Shown here in pieces: positions 27,356 to 36,061 of a stretch of DNA of 64,000 nt. Numbering within the stretch: the stretch's first letter is position 1; the number at the start of each line of letters is the position of its first letter. The notes under the pieces are model-generated. The model ran no database searches. It saw only the letters and a program-made list of their open reading frames with translations, and had not been told where the DNA came from. The translations under genes were made by a program, and so were the position numbers. The DNA is from Desulfobacula toluolica Tol2 (GTDB taxonomy: Bacteria; Desulfobacterota; Desulfobacteria; Desulfobacterales; Desulfobacteraceae), in contig NC_018645.1 in the NCBI RefSeq assembly GCF_000307105.1, positions 3,123,501 to 3,187,500 of the forward strand, read 5' to 3'.

Positions 27356-28375
27356 TTGAACCAGCACCTTTTTAATTTTTTTTATAAATATTTTAAAAAT
27401 TCTAAAAAATGGTGCGGACTCAATCTCCTTGCGGTAGATGGTTCAACTCTTAAACTCTTTAAATATAAAAATATAGAAGATCATTTCGGCACGATGAAGC
27501 CAACGAATGGCTCCAAGGTTCCTATGGCGCGTATATCACAGATGTTTGATGTTCTAAACAAGGTAACTGTCGATGCCATTATCACCCCGTACCAAATCGG
27601 TGAAAGAGAATTGTTGTGTCAGCACATGCTAAATTTGATGCCAAATGATTTGTTGCTTTTGGACCGTGGATACCCAGCTTATTGGCTTTTTAATCTAATT
27701 TTATCAAGGGGTGGTAATTTTTGTGCCCGGATTTCTAAACAGTGGAAAATAGTACAGAATTTTATCAATTCCGGGGCAAGCGAGACCATGATAACTCTCA
27801 ATGCTTCGTATCAGTCAAAAAAAGAATGCTTGGATATAGGACTTGATGTACACCCCCTACGTTTGCGTCTCATCCGTGTCGAATTGGATTCCGGCGAAAT
27901 TGAAGTTCTTATTACATCACTAACCGATGAGAAACGTTATCCTAAAAAAATATTCAAGGATTTGTACCATCTACGCTGGCCAGTAGAAGTTGACTATTTA
28001 TTCATGAAAGAACGTATTCAAGTCGGGAATTTTTCGGGGGAATCAGCGCTATCTGTTTATCAAGATTTCCATTCTAAGATTTTCACTAAAAATTTAATTT
28101 GGGTTCTTGCTTCACCTACTGAAGAGGCTGTAAAGCAGGCAAGTGAAGGGAACAAGCACGAACAACAGTTAAATATGACTCAGGCCATTTCAAAATCGAA
28201 AGATACGCTTATATTGCTTTTTGAAAGACCTATTGAAATGATAGCTTCACTAATTCAGCAAATCCATTCTGTTTTCATGAATGCTACTGAACCAATTCGT
28301 CCTGGTCGAAAATTCAAACGGAAACACAAAGTCAACAAACGCGAGTATCATATGAATCTAAAACCTTGTCGTTAA
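27356..28375 (+). pseudogene. Outer IS4-type transposase, C-terminal part
   Basis: Continues the outer transposase after the inner IS: NLLAVDGSTLKL (first Asp), LLLLDRGYPAYWLF (second Asp) and LYHLRWPVEVDYLFMKERIQVGNFSG (YREK-type Glu block). Ends just inside the right terminal repeat. Together with 25728-26037 it would give a transposase of about 440 residues. Confidence 0.8.
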
Positions 28376-28396
28376 CTTTATGACATTGAATACGCA

Positions 28397-30802
28397 TTGA
28401 ATAATGACATAAAAACCCTTCCTCTTTTCCAGCCGAAGCTGATATTAACGCTGGTTATCGTATTCTGTCTGGGAAATCTTTTGCCCGGAGACCGGAATGT
28501 GGCATGGTCGGCTGCAGAGCCCATCATAGTAACCTCGTCGGCAGACCACCGAAGCTCTCAAAGCATGGAAGCGTTCCGGCGGGGCAATTATAAACTGGCT
28601 GCGAGCCATTGGATGAAAGCTGTCAGTCTCTACAATGCATCAGGGATGATTGACGAGAAGATCAATGCCTTGATTCAGCTGGCCAATGCCTATCAGGTTT
28701 TGGGGCTGCACTGTCGTTCTTTGGAAACTCTCCGCCGTGCAGAGGAACTGACACAGGAGATCAATGATCGGGCTCGTTTGGCCGCCATTCTGGGCAGTCA
28801 AGGCAACGCGTATTTTTCGATCGGAGCGGTGAAACAAGCCGGACGTCATTTAGAGGACAGCATTGCCATGGCTCGTGAGGCAGGCAGGCCTGATATCGAA
28901 GCCGCGACCTTGAACAACCTGGGCAATCTCCTGACCGTCCAAAAAGAATATGGCGAAGCCCTTGACGAATATGACAAGTGCATCAATCTATCCAAGAAGA
29001 CCGGCAATCAACTGCTTGCCACGAAAGCATTAATCAATGCTGCGAGGGCTGCGGTTCGATGGTTGAATCCCAAAGAAATGGAAACTTACCTTGAACCGGC
29101 CTTAGAGCAGACGCGAGAACTGGAGGACTCCCATGATAAAGCTTATGGACTGGTCGCCTTGGGGCAAATTTTCCACACGATTGGCTCTGAGTTTACGCAC
29201 TCTCCCAATCTATGGCGAAACCGCACTTACCAGGCACTTATTGAGGCAGTCGCCATTGCTGACACAATCGGGAATCCTCGCGTGAAATCCTATGCGTTGG
29301 GTTATCTCGGGCAACTCTACGAGGATGAGAAACGCATTGATGAAGCTTTATACCTGACACGCAGAGCCATCTTCGCTGCTCAACAGGTAAGCGCTCCGGA
29401 GATCCTTTATTTGTGGCAGAGGCAAACCGGACGTCTGTTAAGGGTCAAGGGAGATATTGATGGAGCCATTGCAACATATCGGCACGCTATGAAAAATCTT
29501 CAGACAATCCGTCAGGATCTTTCCACCACTTACCAAGGCAGTGATATTTCCTTTCGAGACAGGGGCGGACAGATCTTTCTGGAGATGGCAGACTTATTGC
29601 TCAAGCGAGCTGAAACTCGCACAAATCCGACAGCTATTCAGGATGACTTGAAAGAGGTTCGGGATACAATCGAGCATTTAAGAAAAGCCGAGTTATGCGA
29701 CTACTTTCAAGATCCATGCATAACGACATTGCAAGAGAAAAAAATCCAGCTTGAGCGCCTTGAAGGTATTGCAGGTCACACGGCCGTAGTATACCCGATT
29801 TTTTTTCCTGACCGCCTGGAATTACTGCTGAATCTGCCGGATGAGACGATAAAACGATTTATAGTAACAACAAACAGAAACGAGCTGAAGAAAGGGACTA
29901 TAATCTTTCGCAGGGCATTAGAAAAAAACTGGAAAGAATATAAACCGTATGCCCAAAGGCTTTATAACTGGCTCATCAGGCCCCTTGAAGGTGAACTGAC
30001 AGCTCGAAGAATCGACACGTTGGTCTTTATTCCAGACGACTTCCTGCGCACCATTCCCATGGCTGCCCTCCACGACGGCAACCGTTTTCTGATCGGCAAA
30101 TACGCCGTGGCGATCATGCCGGGACGACTGACTTTTATTAAACCCAATTTAGTCAAAGAGGAAAAAGCCCGGCCATTGTTGACTGGCCTGACAAAATCGG
30201 TGCAAAACAATCCGCCCCTGCCAAAGGTTGCTGAGGAACTTAAAACCATTCAGGAATTATACGGAGGCAAGAAGTTGCTTGATGAGAATTTTAATATCAA
30301 AAACCTGGAGCAAGAGCTCAAAAATATTCCTTATACGATCGTCCATATGGCAACCCATGGAAAATTTAAAGATAATATCAGTGAATCCTACTTGTGGACT
30401 TACGATGGTAAACTGACCATGAATGATCTTGAAACCCTTGTCGGACTCAGTAGGTTCCGGGAAAATCCGGTGGACTTGCTGACCTTGAGTGCCTGCGAAA
30501 CCGCTGCAGGGGATGACCGGGCCGCCCTCGGGCTGGCGGGTGTGGCGGTCAAGGCAGGTGCTTGTAGCGCACTTGCCTCTTTGTGGTTTGTCGGGGACGA
30601 GGTAGCGGCGCTCCTTATTCCTGAGTTCTACCGGCAACTGAAAGCACCCGGGGTGTCGAAGGCCGAGGCATTGCGGCAGGCACAGCTAAAGATGCTGACC
30701 CATGGTGTCCTTTCGGTGAGCCTGCGTGAAATTTATTCACGGGTATGTTACCAATGGTTCTCAATACAGCATGAGGTTCAGCATGAATGCTGTGAACCAT
30801 AA
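28397..30802 (+). CDS. Exported TPR-CHAT caspase-like protein, disrupted at both ends
   Basis: 801 codons from TTG 28397; the native ATG was at 25572, six codons upstream, before IS insertion. A signal peptide (LILTLVIVFCLGNLLPG) is followed by TPR repeats (about 50-350; for example AATLNNLGNLLTVQKEYGEALDEYDKCINL). The CHAT peptidase domain (about 500-795) has catalytic His654 in MATHGKF and Cys700 in LSACETAAGDD, numbered from the TTG. CHAT proteases are caspase-fold enzymes acting with TPR or sensor partners. The normal C-terminus is missing: after QLKMLTHG the frame enters an IS66 end at 30705 and stops at 30802. Probably not expressed normally; a CHASE2-linked extracytoplasmic proteolysis role is inferred. 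Confidence 0.78.
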   Translation: MNNDIKTLPLFQPKLILTLVIVFCLGNLLPGDRNVAWSAAEPIIVTSSADHRSSQSMEAFRRGNYKLAASHWMKAVSLYNASGMIDEKINALIQLANAYQVLGLHCRSLETLRRAEELTQEINDRARLAAILGSQGNAYFSIGAVKQAGRHLEDSIAMAREAGRPDIEAATLNNLGNLLTVQKEYGEALDEYDKCINLSKKTGNQLLATKALINAARAAVRWLNPKEMETYLEPALEQTRELEDSHDKAYGLVALGQIFHTIGSEFTHSPNLWRNRTYQALIEAVAIADTIGNPRVKSYALGYLGQLYEDEKRIDEALYLTRRAIFAAQQVSAPEILYLWQRQTGRLLRVKGDIDGAIATYRHAMKNLQTIRQDLSTTYQGSDISFRDRGGQIFLEMADLLLKRAETRTNPTAIQDDLKEVRDTIEHLRKAELCDYFQDPCITTLQEKKIQLERLEGIAGHTAVVYPIFFPDRLELLLNLPDETIKRFIVTTNRNELKKGTIIFRRALEKNWKEYKPYAQRLYNWLIRPLEGELTARRIDTLVFIPDDFLRTIPMAALHDGNRFLIGKYAVAIMPGRLTFIKPNLVKEEKARPLLTGLTKSVQNNPPLPKVAEELKTIQELYGGKKLLDENFNIKNLEQELKNIPYTIVHMATHGKFKDNISESYLWTYDGKLTMNDLETLVGLSRFRENPVDLLTLSACETAAGDDRAALGLAGVAVKAGACSALASLWFVGDEVAALLIPEFYRQLKAPGVSKAEALRQAQLKMLTHGVLSVSLREIYSRVCYQWFSIQHEVQHECCEP

Positions 30803-30831
30803 GCCTCTGATTAATTAAAACACAGGTGTAT

Positions 30832-32454
30832 TCAGGCAGACTGTGCCGCAAGGGTTGCAGCTGTCTCATAGTTCCAGGGCATCCATTGGGAGGGATTTTT
30901 AAACACCCGGGCAGAATATTTTTGAAGGGCCACCAGATAATTAAAGGCGTTGACCTTCATTAAACTGCAGGTGTGAATTATGCTCATGAACATATCCCCG
31001 ATATAGGCCCCATGTTCTGTCTTATAGAACATTGAGTTTTTTCTATGGAGGATAAAGCGTTTCAAGCATTGTTCGCAAATATTATTATCAAGTGGGGCTC
31101 CGGGAACTCTCAGAAATTGAGTCAGCTCATGCCAGTGTTTGATCATATAGGTGATCGCATTCCCAAGCCCGGAATTGGGTTCCACCAGTTTGTCTTTGAT
31201 CTGGGTGTCGAGCCATGAACGTAAAGCGTTCATCTGTGAACCACTATGGACCTGGTGAAATGCCAGCCGCTGATCTGCTGTCATGTTTTGTTCTTTAGCT
31301 TGAGCATCCACATGATAAACTTCTGCCAACGTCTCAATGACATGGCGGCATTCGTCCGGGAAGCTGGAGATTACGTCGATAAAACCTCTGCGGGCGTGGG
31401 TAATGCAATGGCACAGGATAATTTTAAATTCACTGGACATGTTTCTTGAAAGAGAATCACACATTTGAATCGGAGGGTCTTTTTCTCCATCCCGCATTTC
31501 ATAAAGGGAAGCGATGTTTTCTCCTGCATGATTACGACCGGTGTAGAAGATGGCAATCCTTTTCCCTTCTTCAAGCAGGGAAATGATACCCGATGTAAAG
31601 ATGCCGGTACGCTCATCCTTATCCCGTGTTTTGTTTTCCTGGATCAGATCCAGAATTTTCATGGTGGTATCATCATTGTGAAGGACCTCACCCTGGGCTG
31701 CCTGGCGTTTTAATTCCTCAAATGCCGGGTAAATCAGATCTGCCTGGGATTCTATTTTTTCCCACTGGGTGGATGCCGGCAGGGGTATGCCCAGACTTTC
31801 CTGGAGTTTTTCCAGGCGATACCAGGGAAAACCGTAGCCATATTTTAAAACTGCCATCATGGCCTTGGCCGTTTCATCATAATGTTTTCCGGTAATGCCT
31901 TCCGGAGCCGCTGCCGTGAACACCTTCCCGCACAGGTTACAACGCAGTTTTTCAAGGTTATAAATCGTTGCATTGATGGGGGGTTGGCCCTTCAGGTAGA
32001 TGGCAATGCCCGATTTTTTCATCGGGTAGAGCTTGCCGGTGAAGCATAGAGGACAGGAATCCTTGGGTTTAAACTTTTCATGGGATATGAACTTTTGATC
32101 GGCTTCAGTATATTTGGAAGCAGGTATCTTTCCATGTCCTTTTTTCTTTTTTTCAGGTTTGGTTTTGGGTGGTTTTTTATCCTTTTTTTTCGGCTCTGTT
32201 TCTTTTGAGTTTTCATCCGTTTTTTCGGGCTCGTTCTTTTTTAAAACATTATCCTTTTTTTCAGTTTTTGGGCCAAACAACATGGTAAGAAGGCGTTTTA
32301 TGGACGCTGCTTTATTGTCCAGGGCCTGGGCCAGTGTCATGATGGCTTCCGTCATTGATTTGATGATCTCATAATCACCTTTATCAAGTGCATTGGCTTC
32401 CACCCTTTTCAAAAGGGCGTCAATCTCTTCCTGGGTCAACCGGATATGCTCCAT
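30832..32454 (-). CDS. tnpC: IS66-family transposase TnpC
   Basis: 540 residues. A helical N-terminus precedes a Lys-rich linker, a zinc-finger-like block (CPLCFTG...LRCNLCGKVF) and the DDE core with NDDTTMKILD (first Asp), the Asp in MCDSLSRN, and LDNNICEQCLKRFILHRKNSMFYKTEHGA, the IS66 C-terminal signature. The length is usual for TnpC. It is last in the IS operon. Confidence 0.92.
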   Translation of the reverse strand: MEHIRLTQEEIDALLKRVEANALDKGDYEIIKSMTEAIMTLAQALDNKAASIKRLLTMLFGPKTEKKDNVLKKNEPEKTDENSKETEPKKKDKKPPKTKPEKKKKGHGKIPASKYTEADQKFISHEKFKPKDSCPLCFTGKLYPMKKSGIAIYLKGQPPINATIYNLEKLRCNLCGKVFTAAAPEGITGKHYDETAKAMMAVLKYGYGFPWYRLEKLQESLGIPLPASTQWEKIESQADLIYPAFEELKRQAAQGEVLHNDDTTMKILDLIQENKTRDKDERTGIFTSGIISLLEEGKRIAIFYTGRNHAGENIASLYEMRDGEKDPPIQMCDSLSRNMSSEFKIILCHCITHARRGFIDVISSFPDECRHVIETLAEVYHVDAQAKEQNMTADQRLAFHQVHSGSQMNALRSWLDTQIKDKLVEPNSGLGNAITYMIKHWHELTQFLRVPGAPLDNNICEQCLKRFILHRKNSMFYKTEHGAYIGDMFMSIIHTCSLMKVNAFNYLVALQKYSARVFKNPSQWMPWNYETAATLAAQSA

Positions 32455-32457
32455 GGT

Positions 32458-33339
32458 CTATGCGCCAATCATCCTGCTTCGAAAATCCCGGGTCAGGGGA
32501 TACCCCCAGATCGCCTTGATGGATCGGGTTTTTACATGTTTTTTTTCATTCTTTCCCCGCCCGGTTGTATCGCCAAGATAGATCCAGTTGCCGGCCTTAT
32601 AACAGGTACCCAAAAACCGTTCCGTGTCCACAAAGGTTTCAAGGAAATAGAGTGGATGATTATAAATCTTCTCCCAGTCCCTGGAAATATTTTTTGCCAT
32701 AAGCCCCAGAAGATGAGAGGCCAGGTGGGGAACCCTGATCCAGGGCAGAATAAGAAATCGGCTGTTGTACGCTATATATTGAAGGCCTTTTACCCGATCC
32801 TCCTTGTTCCAGCCGATATATTTGTCCCTGGCACCGATATGACGGGGTGCCGACGACCATGAAAAACAAGCGATGGGCCTGTTTTGGGCATACACCATAT
32901 ATTTGAGCTGTTCACCCACGGGATGACAATATCCCAGGTAATGGTGGTGCTGGATCAGGCTGTTGAAAATTTTTTCCTGGTCTGTTTTTTTAACCTGCCG
33001 TATCTCCAGGGGCTTTATTCTGGACAGATCGGTCTTAACCAGGGTCTGATCCATCTCTATCTCTGGGGGCGGGGTTCTGTTTACAAACGGGTTCTTGATT
33101 TTGCACCTTGGGGGCGGAAGGGTGATATGCCCTTCCCTGTGGAGCTTAAGCATAAACCCCCTGGCCACCATGTCTCTGAGATTGCCATTGGCCTGAACCC
33201 AGTTCCATGCCTTGCACAACTCCTTTGACAGGGCGTAGCGGCTGGCATTGGGATGATTTGCCACCAGGTTATTTATAAAGGCAATATCTTCTTTTGTTAC
33301 GCTCTTGCCACGGTATGTGAGTATGATGTTATTCTCCAT
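32458..33339 (-). CDS. DUF4338 (DruA-like) protein carried by IS66
   Basis: 293 residues. The DUF4338 pattern is clear: HHHYLGYCHPVGEQLKYMVY, SWSSAPRHIGARDKYIGW, YIAYNSRFLILPWIRVPHLASHLL, FLETFVDTERFLGTCYKAGNWIYLGDTTGRGKN. DUF4338 is the family of DruA, a component of Druantia anti-phage systems, but here no other Druantia gene is present and the gene sits between TnpB and TnpC, 3 bp from TnpC. A role in transposition or as an IS-borne passenger is inferred. Some Desulfobacteraceae IS66 copies carry the same gene, as I recall. Confidence 0.8.
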   Translation of the reverse strand: MENNIILTYRGKSVTKEDIAFINNLVANHPNASRYALSKELCKAWNWVQANGNLRDMVARGFMLKLHREGHITLPPPRCKIKNPFVNRTPPPEIEMDQTLVKTDLSRIKPLEIRQVKKTDQEKIFNSLIQHHHYLGYCHPVGEQLKYMVYAQNRPIACFSWSSAPRHIGARDKYIGWNKEDRVKGLQYIAYNSRFLILPWIRVPHLASHLLGLMAKNISRDWEKIYNHPLYFLETFVDTERFLGTCYKAGNWIYLGDTTGRGKNEKKHVKTRSIKAIWGYPLTRDFRSRMIGA

Positions 33340-33402
33340 GGCTGGTTTCTATAACACAACCGTTACTTGAACGCACGCAAAAAATAGAGCGGCAAGAAAA
33401 AA

Positions 33403-33759
33403 TTATGCCGGAATTTTTCTCCACATGGGTGCTGCCTGGGTATGAAAAGGGTCACCGTTCCAGATCAACATTTGCAGTTCATGGGCATCCAGGGGTTTGT
33501 CAACGCCTTGGCCCTTTGTTGGCCACCAGTTAAATCTGCCTTTGGACAATCGTTTCTGGCAGAGCCAAAACCCCTGGCCATCGTAGCTTAATATTTTTAT
33601 GGCAGTCCTGCGGCGGTTGAGAAAGACGAACAGACAGCCTGAAAAAGGATCTGATTTTAGAACCTTTCGGCACAATGCAGCCATTCCATCTATGCCTTTC
33701 CGAAAATCAACAGGCTCTACAGATAAAAGAATCTTCATGTGGGGAGTGATCTGAATCAT
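33403..33759 (-). CDS. tnpB: IS66 accessory protein TnpB (Orf2)
   Basis: 118 residues with the diagnostic VDFRKGIDGMAALCR, GCLFVFLNRRRTAIKILSYDGQGFWLCQKRLSKGRF block of IS66 Orf2/TnpB. It overlaps the end of the upstream TnpA-like gene by 4 bp, showing translational coupling. Needed for transposition of IS66 elements; mechanism unknown. Confidence 0.92.
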   Translation of the reverse strand: MIQITPHMKILLSVEPVDFRKGIDGMAALCRKVLKSDPFSGCLFVFLNRRRTAIKILSYDGQGFWLCQKRLSKGRFNWWPTKGQGVDKPLDAHELQMLIWNGDPFHTQAAPMWRKIPA

Positions 33760-34187
33760 GGCTGGTGTCTCCAGAATGACTTACAAATCCCAAGAATGCT
33801 CGGATCGGTTTTGCCCCGGAGGCACATCCTCATTTTTGCTCCGGTACTGTCCTCCATTTCTATTATACATTCTGAGACAGGAGATGGCGGATCCAGTTCA
33901 AATGCTATAAAAGCAGGGGAATCTTCAGGTGTTGCATCAGGCTCAACATCAATTAACGATGGAAGATGCGATTCCACATGTTGCTTAAATGCGGTATAGT
34001 TCAGGTGCAACGTTTTTGAAATCTTGTGTAGACTATGCCCCCCAATATAAAAGACTTCTGCGGCTGCCTGCCATAATGAAGCAGGGATACGTTCCCTGCC
34101 GGTTTTTGTTTTGCGCCAGAGTTGAAATTGCTGCCAGACCTCTTCCAATGCGGAAACTGCTTCTGGTGATGGTGGTGCTGATTTCAT
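33756..34187 (-). CDS. tnpA: IS66 TnpA-like DNA-binding protein
   Basis: 143 residues. The middle has the helix-turn-helix-like IPASLWQAAAEVFYIGGHSLHKISKTLHLNYTAFKQHVE, matching the small TnpA of IS66-type elements. First gene in the IS operon; its stop overlaps the TnpB start by 4 bp. Confidence 0.75.
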   Translation of the reverse strand: MKSAPPSPEAVSALEEVWQQFQLWRKTKTGRERIPASLWQAAAEVFYIGGHSLHKISKTLHLNYTAFKQHVESHLPSLIDVEPDATPEDSPAFIAFELDPPSPVSECIIEMEDSTGAKMRMCLRGKTDPSILGICKSFWRHQP

Positions 34188-34269
34188 CGGTTCCTCCTAT
34201 ATGATCATGTTTGGAACCGATAATATCACTCTAAAAAAACTAAATCACGCAGGCTTGCCGAAGGGACAC

Positions 34270-34666
34270 GTTGTTCTTTATATTTAATAACTTGATCAAA
34301 TCCTTTACGATAGTCAACCAGAACGCTTTCAATCTCATTAATCAACGCGGCTCGTTTGGGATCCTGAATTTCCTTTTGAACCTCGGCCTGGAATCCTATC
34401 AATTTTTCCCAACGTTCATTAAATGCCTTAAGTGCTTCATCGCTGCCTGAAGTCAAATAATTTTTAACATTCATACGGGATATCAGCATATTTGTCTGCA
34501 GGCGTCCGGCAAGATTGGTATGTCTTGCCATCTCCCTATATCCCATAAAGCCGTCTGAAGAGTTCTTAAGCCCCCAATAGCCTTCAAAACCTACAATCAA
34601 AAGCAGAAAAAAGATAAGGCCAAATTCAGCTGTAATTTTTTTTCCTACTGTTATATTTTTAAACAT
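34270..34666 (-). pseudogene. Chemoreceptor gene, 5' fragment cut by IS66
   Basis: Encodes the first 132 residues of the chemoreceptor found intact at 54091-56766 ([16 protein letters not shown] through IKYKEQR), identical to that copy. It then runs into the IS66 right end and stops 13 codons later at 34226. Only the first TM helix and part of the periplasmic domain remain, so it cannot signal. Confidence 0.9.
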
Positions 34667-35104
34667 AATTGACCCCCTTTTTATTCAGGTGTTTATTGAA
34701 ATAACGGGCTTTCCAGCTTTGTTATGATTTTAGATGATTATATTTTCATGTAAACTGTTAAGATAATAAGTATTACATAAAGATCAAAAAAATGAGCATC
34801 GATTAACGAATAAGAAAACAGTACAAAAGTCCAAAATAGAAGTTAATTAGATTTTTTGAAGGTAGCAGAGATAATTGAAAAAAAAGACACAAGAGGCAAA
34901 GTGCTGGGGTGATGAATATGTTTTATCACCCCAACAACCATACCATAGTCGTTCCACCATCCCTTCAACTCTGGGTTGCAGTTTAAGCCGTAAACAGGTT
35001 CCCCCCAAGCTTACAAAAAAAAGTATAATTAAAAAGGAATGTATTTAAAAGGATAGTTACTTGTTTCCTTCAACCAATCTTTCCATTGTATCCATCTTAT
35101 ATTC
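34667..35104. other. Non-coding gap with a 9-bp palindrome
   Basis: No convincing gene. It should hold the promoter of the chemoreceptor gene. TGGGGTGAT (34905-34913) pairs with ATCACCCCA (34925-34933) around an 11-nt loop: a terminator for the UbiX operon (minus strand) or an operator. Duplicated at 56767-57204. Confidence 0.4.
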
Positions 35105-35276
35105 TTAACCTCTTGCCGATTCGGTATGACATCGCCTGAAAAAAATACGACAAATTTCATTATCCCTTCTGATTACTGCATGCTCATAAGACTCTCCCGG
35201 TTCGGTATGTTCGCAGCAGGAGTTGGGCCATATAAGATTTCCTTCATCCACAAGTATAACATATTCTTCATAAACA
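35105..35276 (-). pseudogene. Miniaturised idi remnant
   Basis: The minus-strand frame ending in TAA at 35105 reads YEEYVILVDEGN, IWPNSCCEHTEPGESYEHAVIRRD, NEICRIFFR. These are three collinear pieces of the isopentenyl-diphosphate isomerase encoded at 53394-54008 (EFVVLVDEQD, VWSNSCCGHPEPGESYEHAVIRRA, NEICPIFSG) with the stretches between them deleted. At the DNA level 35165-35235 is nearly the same as 53755-53825. Non-functional. Confidence 0.75.
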
Positions 35277-35281
35277 CCCTT

Positions 35282-35902
35282 TCAGACTCCTATAACAACC
35301 GGTTTTTGAGGATGGCGACTGGGAATTTTACCCCGGCTGCTGTTTTCTCCCCAGCGTTTGAAAAGATTATGTTGGATGCCCATGTAATCAAAAACCTTTC
35401 CAATGGTTTGATCAATGATATCATCAATAGTTTTGGGCATGTGATAAAATGATGGGACAGGGGGAAGAATGTGGGCACCTACATCAGCCGCTTGGCTCAT
35501 CAATCTCAAATGCCCCTTATGTAGTGGAGTTTCTCGAACCACCAAAACAAGTTTCCGCTTTTCTTTAAGAGAAACATCCGCTGCTCTAACCAGAAGATTT
35601 TCAGTATAGGAATTGGCAATTCCGGAGAGCGTTTTTACCGTGCAAGGCACCACCACCATGCCTTCGGTCAAAAAAGAACCGCTCGCTGGTGCAGCAGCTA
35701 CATTCTTGTGGTCATATGTAAAATCTGCCATGGCTGCTACATCTTCGGGTTTGTAATCTGTTTCAATCCGGATATTGAGTTTTCCAGCTTCAGAAATGAT
35801 CAGATGAGTTTCGTAATCCATTTCTCTCAGATATTCAAGCATTTTTACACCATAAATAATACCACTTGCCCCTGCAAGACCTATAACAATTCTTTTTTTC
35901 AT
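35282..35902 (-). CDS. ubiX: UbiX-family flavin prenyltransferase
   Basis: 206 residues, normal length. VIGLAGASGIIYGVKMLEYL is the FMN-binding N-terminus. VVPCTVKTLSGIANSYTENLLVRAADVSLKEKRKLVLVVRETPL is the family core, and ILPPVPSFYHMP is the C-terminal active-site region. UbiX joins a dimethylallyl group to FMN, making the prenylated FMN cofactor that UbiD-type decarboxylases need. The UbiD gene lies in the same minus-strand cluster, so it probably serves that enzyme. An idi remnant, an enzyme of isoprenoid supply, lies directly downstream. Confidence 0.9.
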   Translation of the reverse strand: MKKRIVIGLAGASGIIYGVKMLEYLREMDYETHLIISEAGKLNIRIETDYKPEDVAAMADFTYDHKNVAAAPASGSFLTEGMVVVPCTVKTLSGIANSYTENLLVRAADVSLKEKRKLVLVVRETPLHKGHLRLMSQAADVGAHILPPVPSFYHMPKTIDDIIDQTIGKVFDYMGIQHNLFKRWGENSSRGKIPSRHPQKPVVIGV

Positions 35903-36061
35903 AGTGTTATCTCCATTTTATTATAAAATTAATATGTTAAAAATATTGGTACTGCCTGTTAGGCATTTCGGGTAATATGATAGTGCATAGCCTGAATACG
36001 TTTTCCTTATAAAGCAGTTTCTGAGGTGTAAATCTAAATTTTTTCAAAAGCTTTCCCAAAT

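Larger units (their letters stand above)
25592..28388 (+). mobile_element. IS4-type element inserted in the CHAT gene (outer IS)
   Basis: Perfect 17-bp terminal inverted repeats CAATGTCATAAAGTTAA (25592-25608) and TTAACTTTATGACATTG (28372-28388), flanked by a 10-bp direct repeat AATACGCATT (25582-25591 and 28389-28398). Size 2797 bp including a nested 1316-bp element; without it and one 9-bp duplication it is 1472 bp, a normal IS4-type length. The transposase is split by the inner insertion. Confidence 0.92.
30705..34269 (-). mobile_element. IS66-family element carrying a DUF4338 passenger
   Basis: 25-bp imperfect inverted repeats (30705-30729 and 34245-34269; both carry GTGTCC at the outer edge and AGCCTGCGTGA inside, three mismatches). 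Gene order on the minus strand is TnpA-like, TnpB, DUF4338 passenger, TnpC. No 8-bp target duplication is seen: the left flank is the CHAT gene and the right flank a chemoreceptor gene, so rearrangement followed insertion. Confidence 0.85.

Noticed and set aside
32458-33339. A Druantia defence island
   Set aside because: Only the DUF4338 gene is present; no DruB-E genes or helicase lie nearby and the gene is inside an IS66 operon.
35126-35452. Plus-strand frame of 108 codons (and its copy at 57226)
   Set aside because: It is antisense to the idi remnant and ubiX; the minus strand carries the recognisable sequence.
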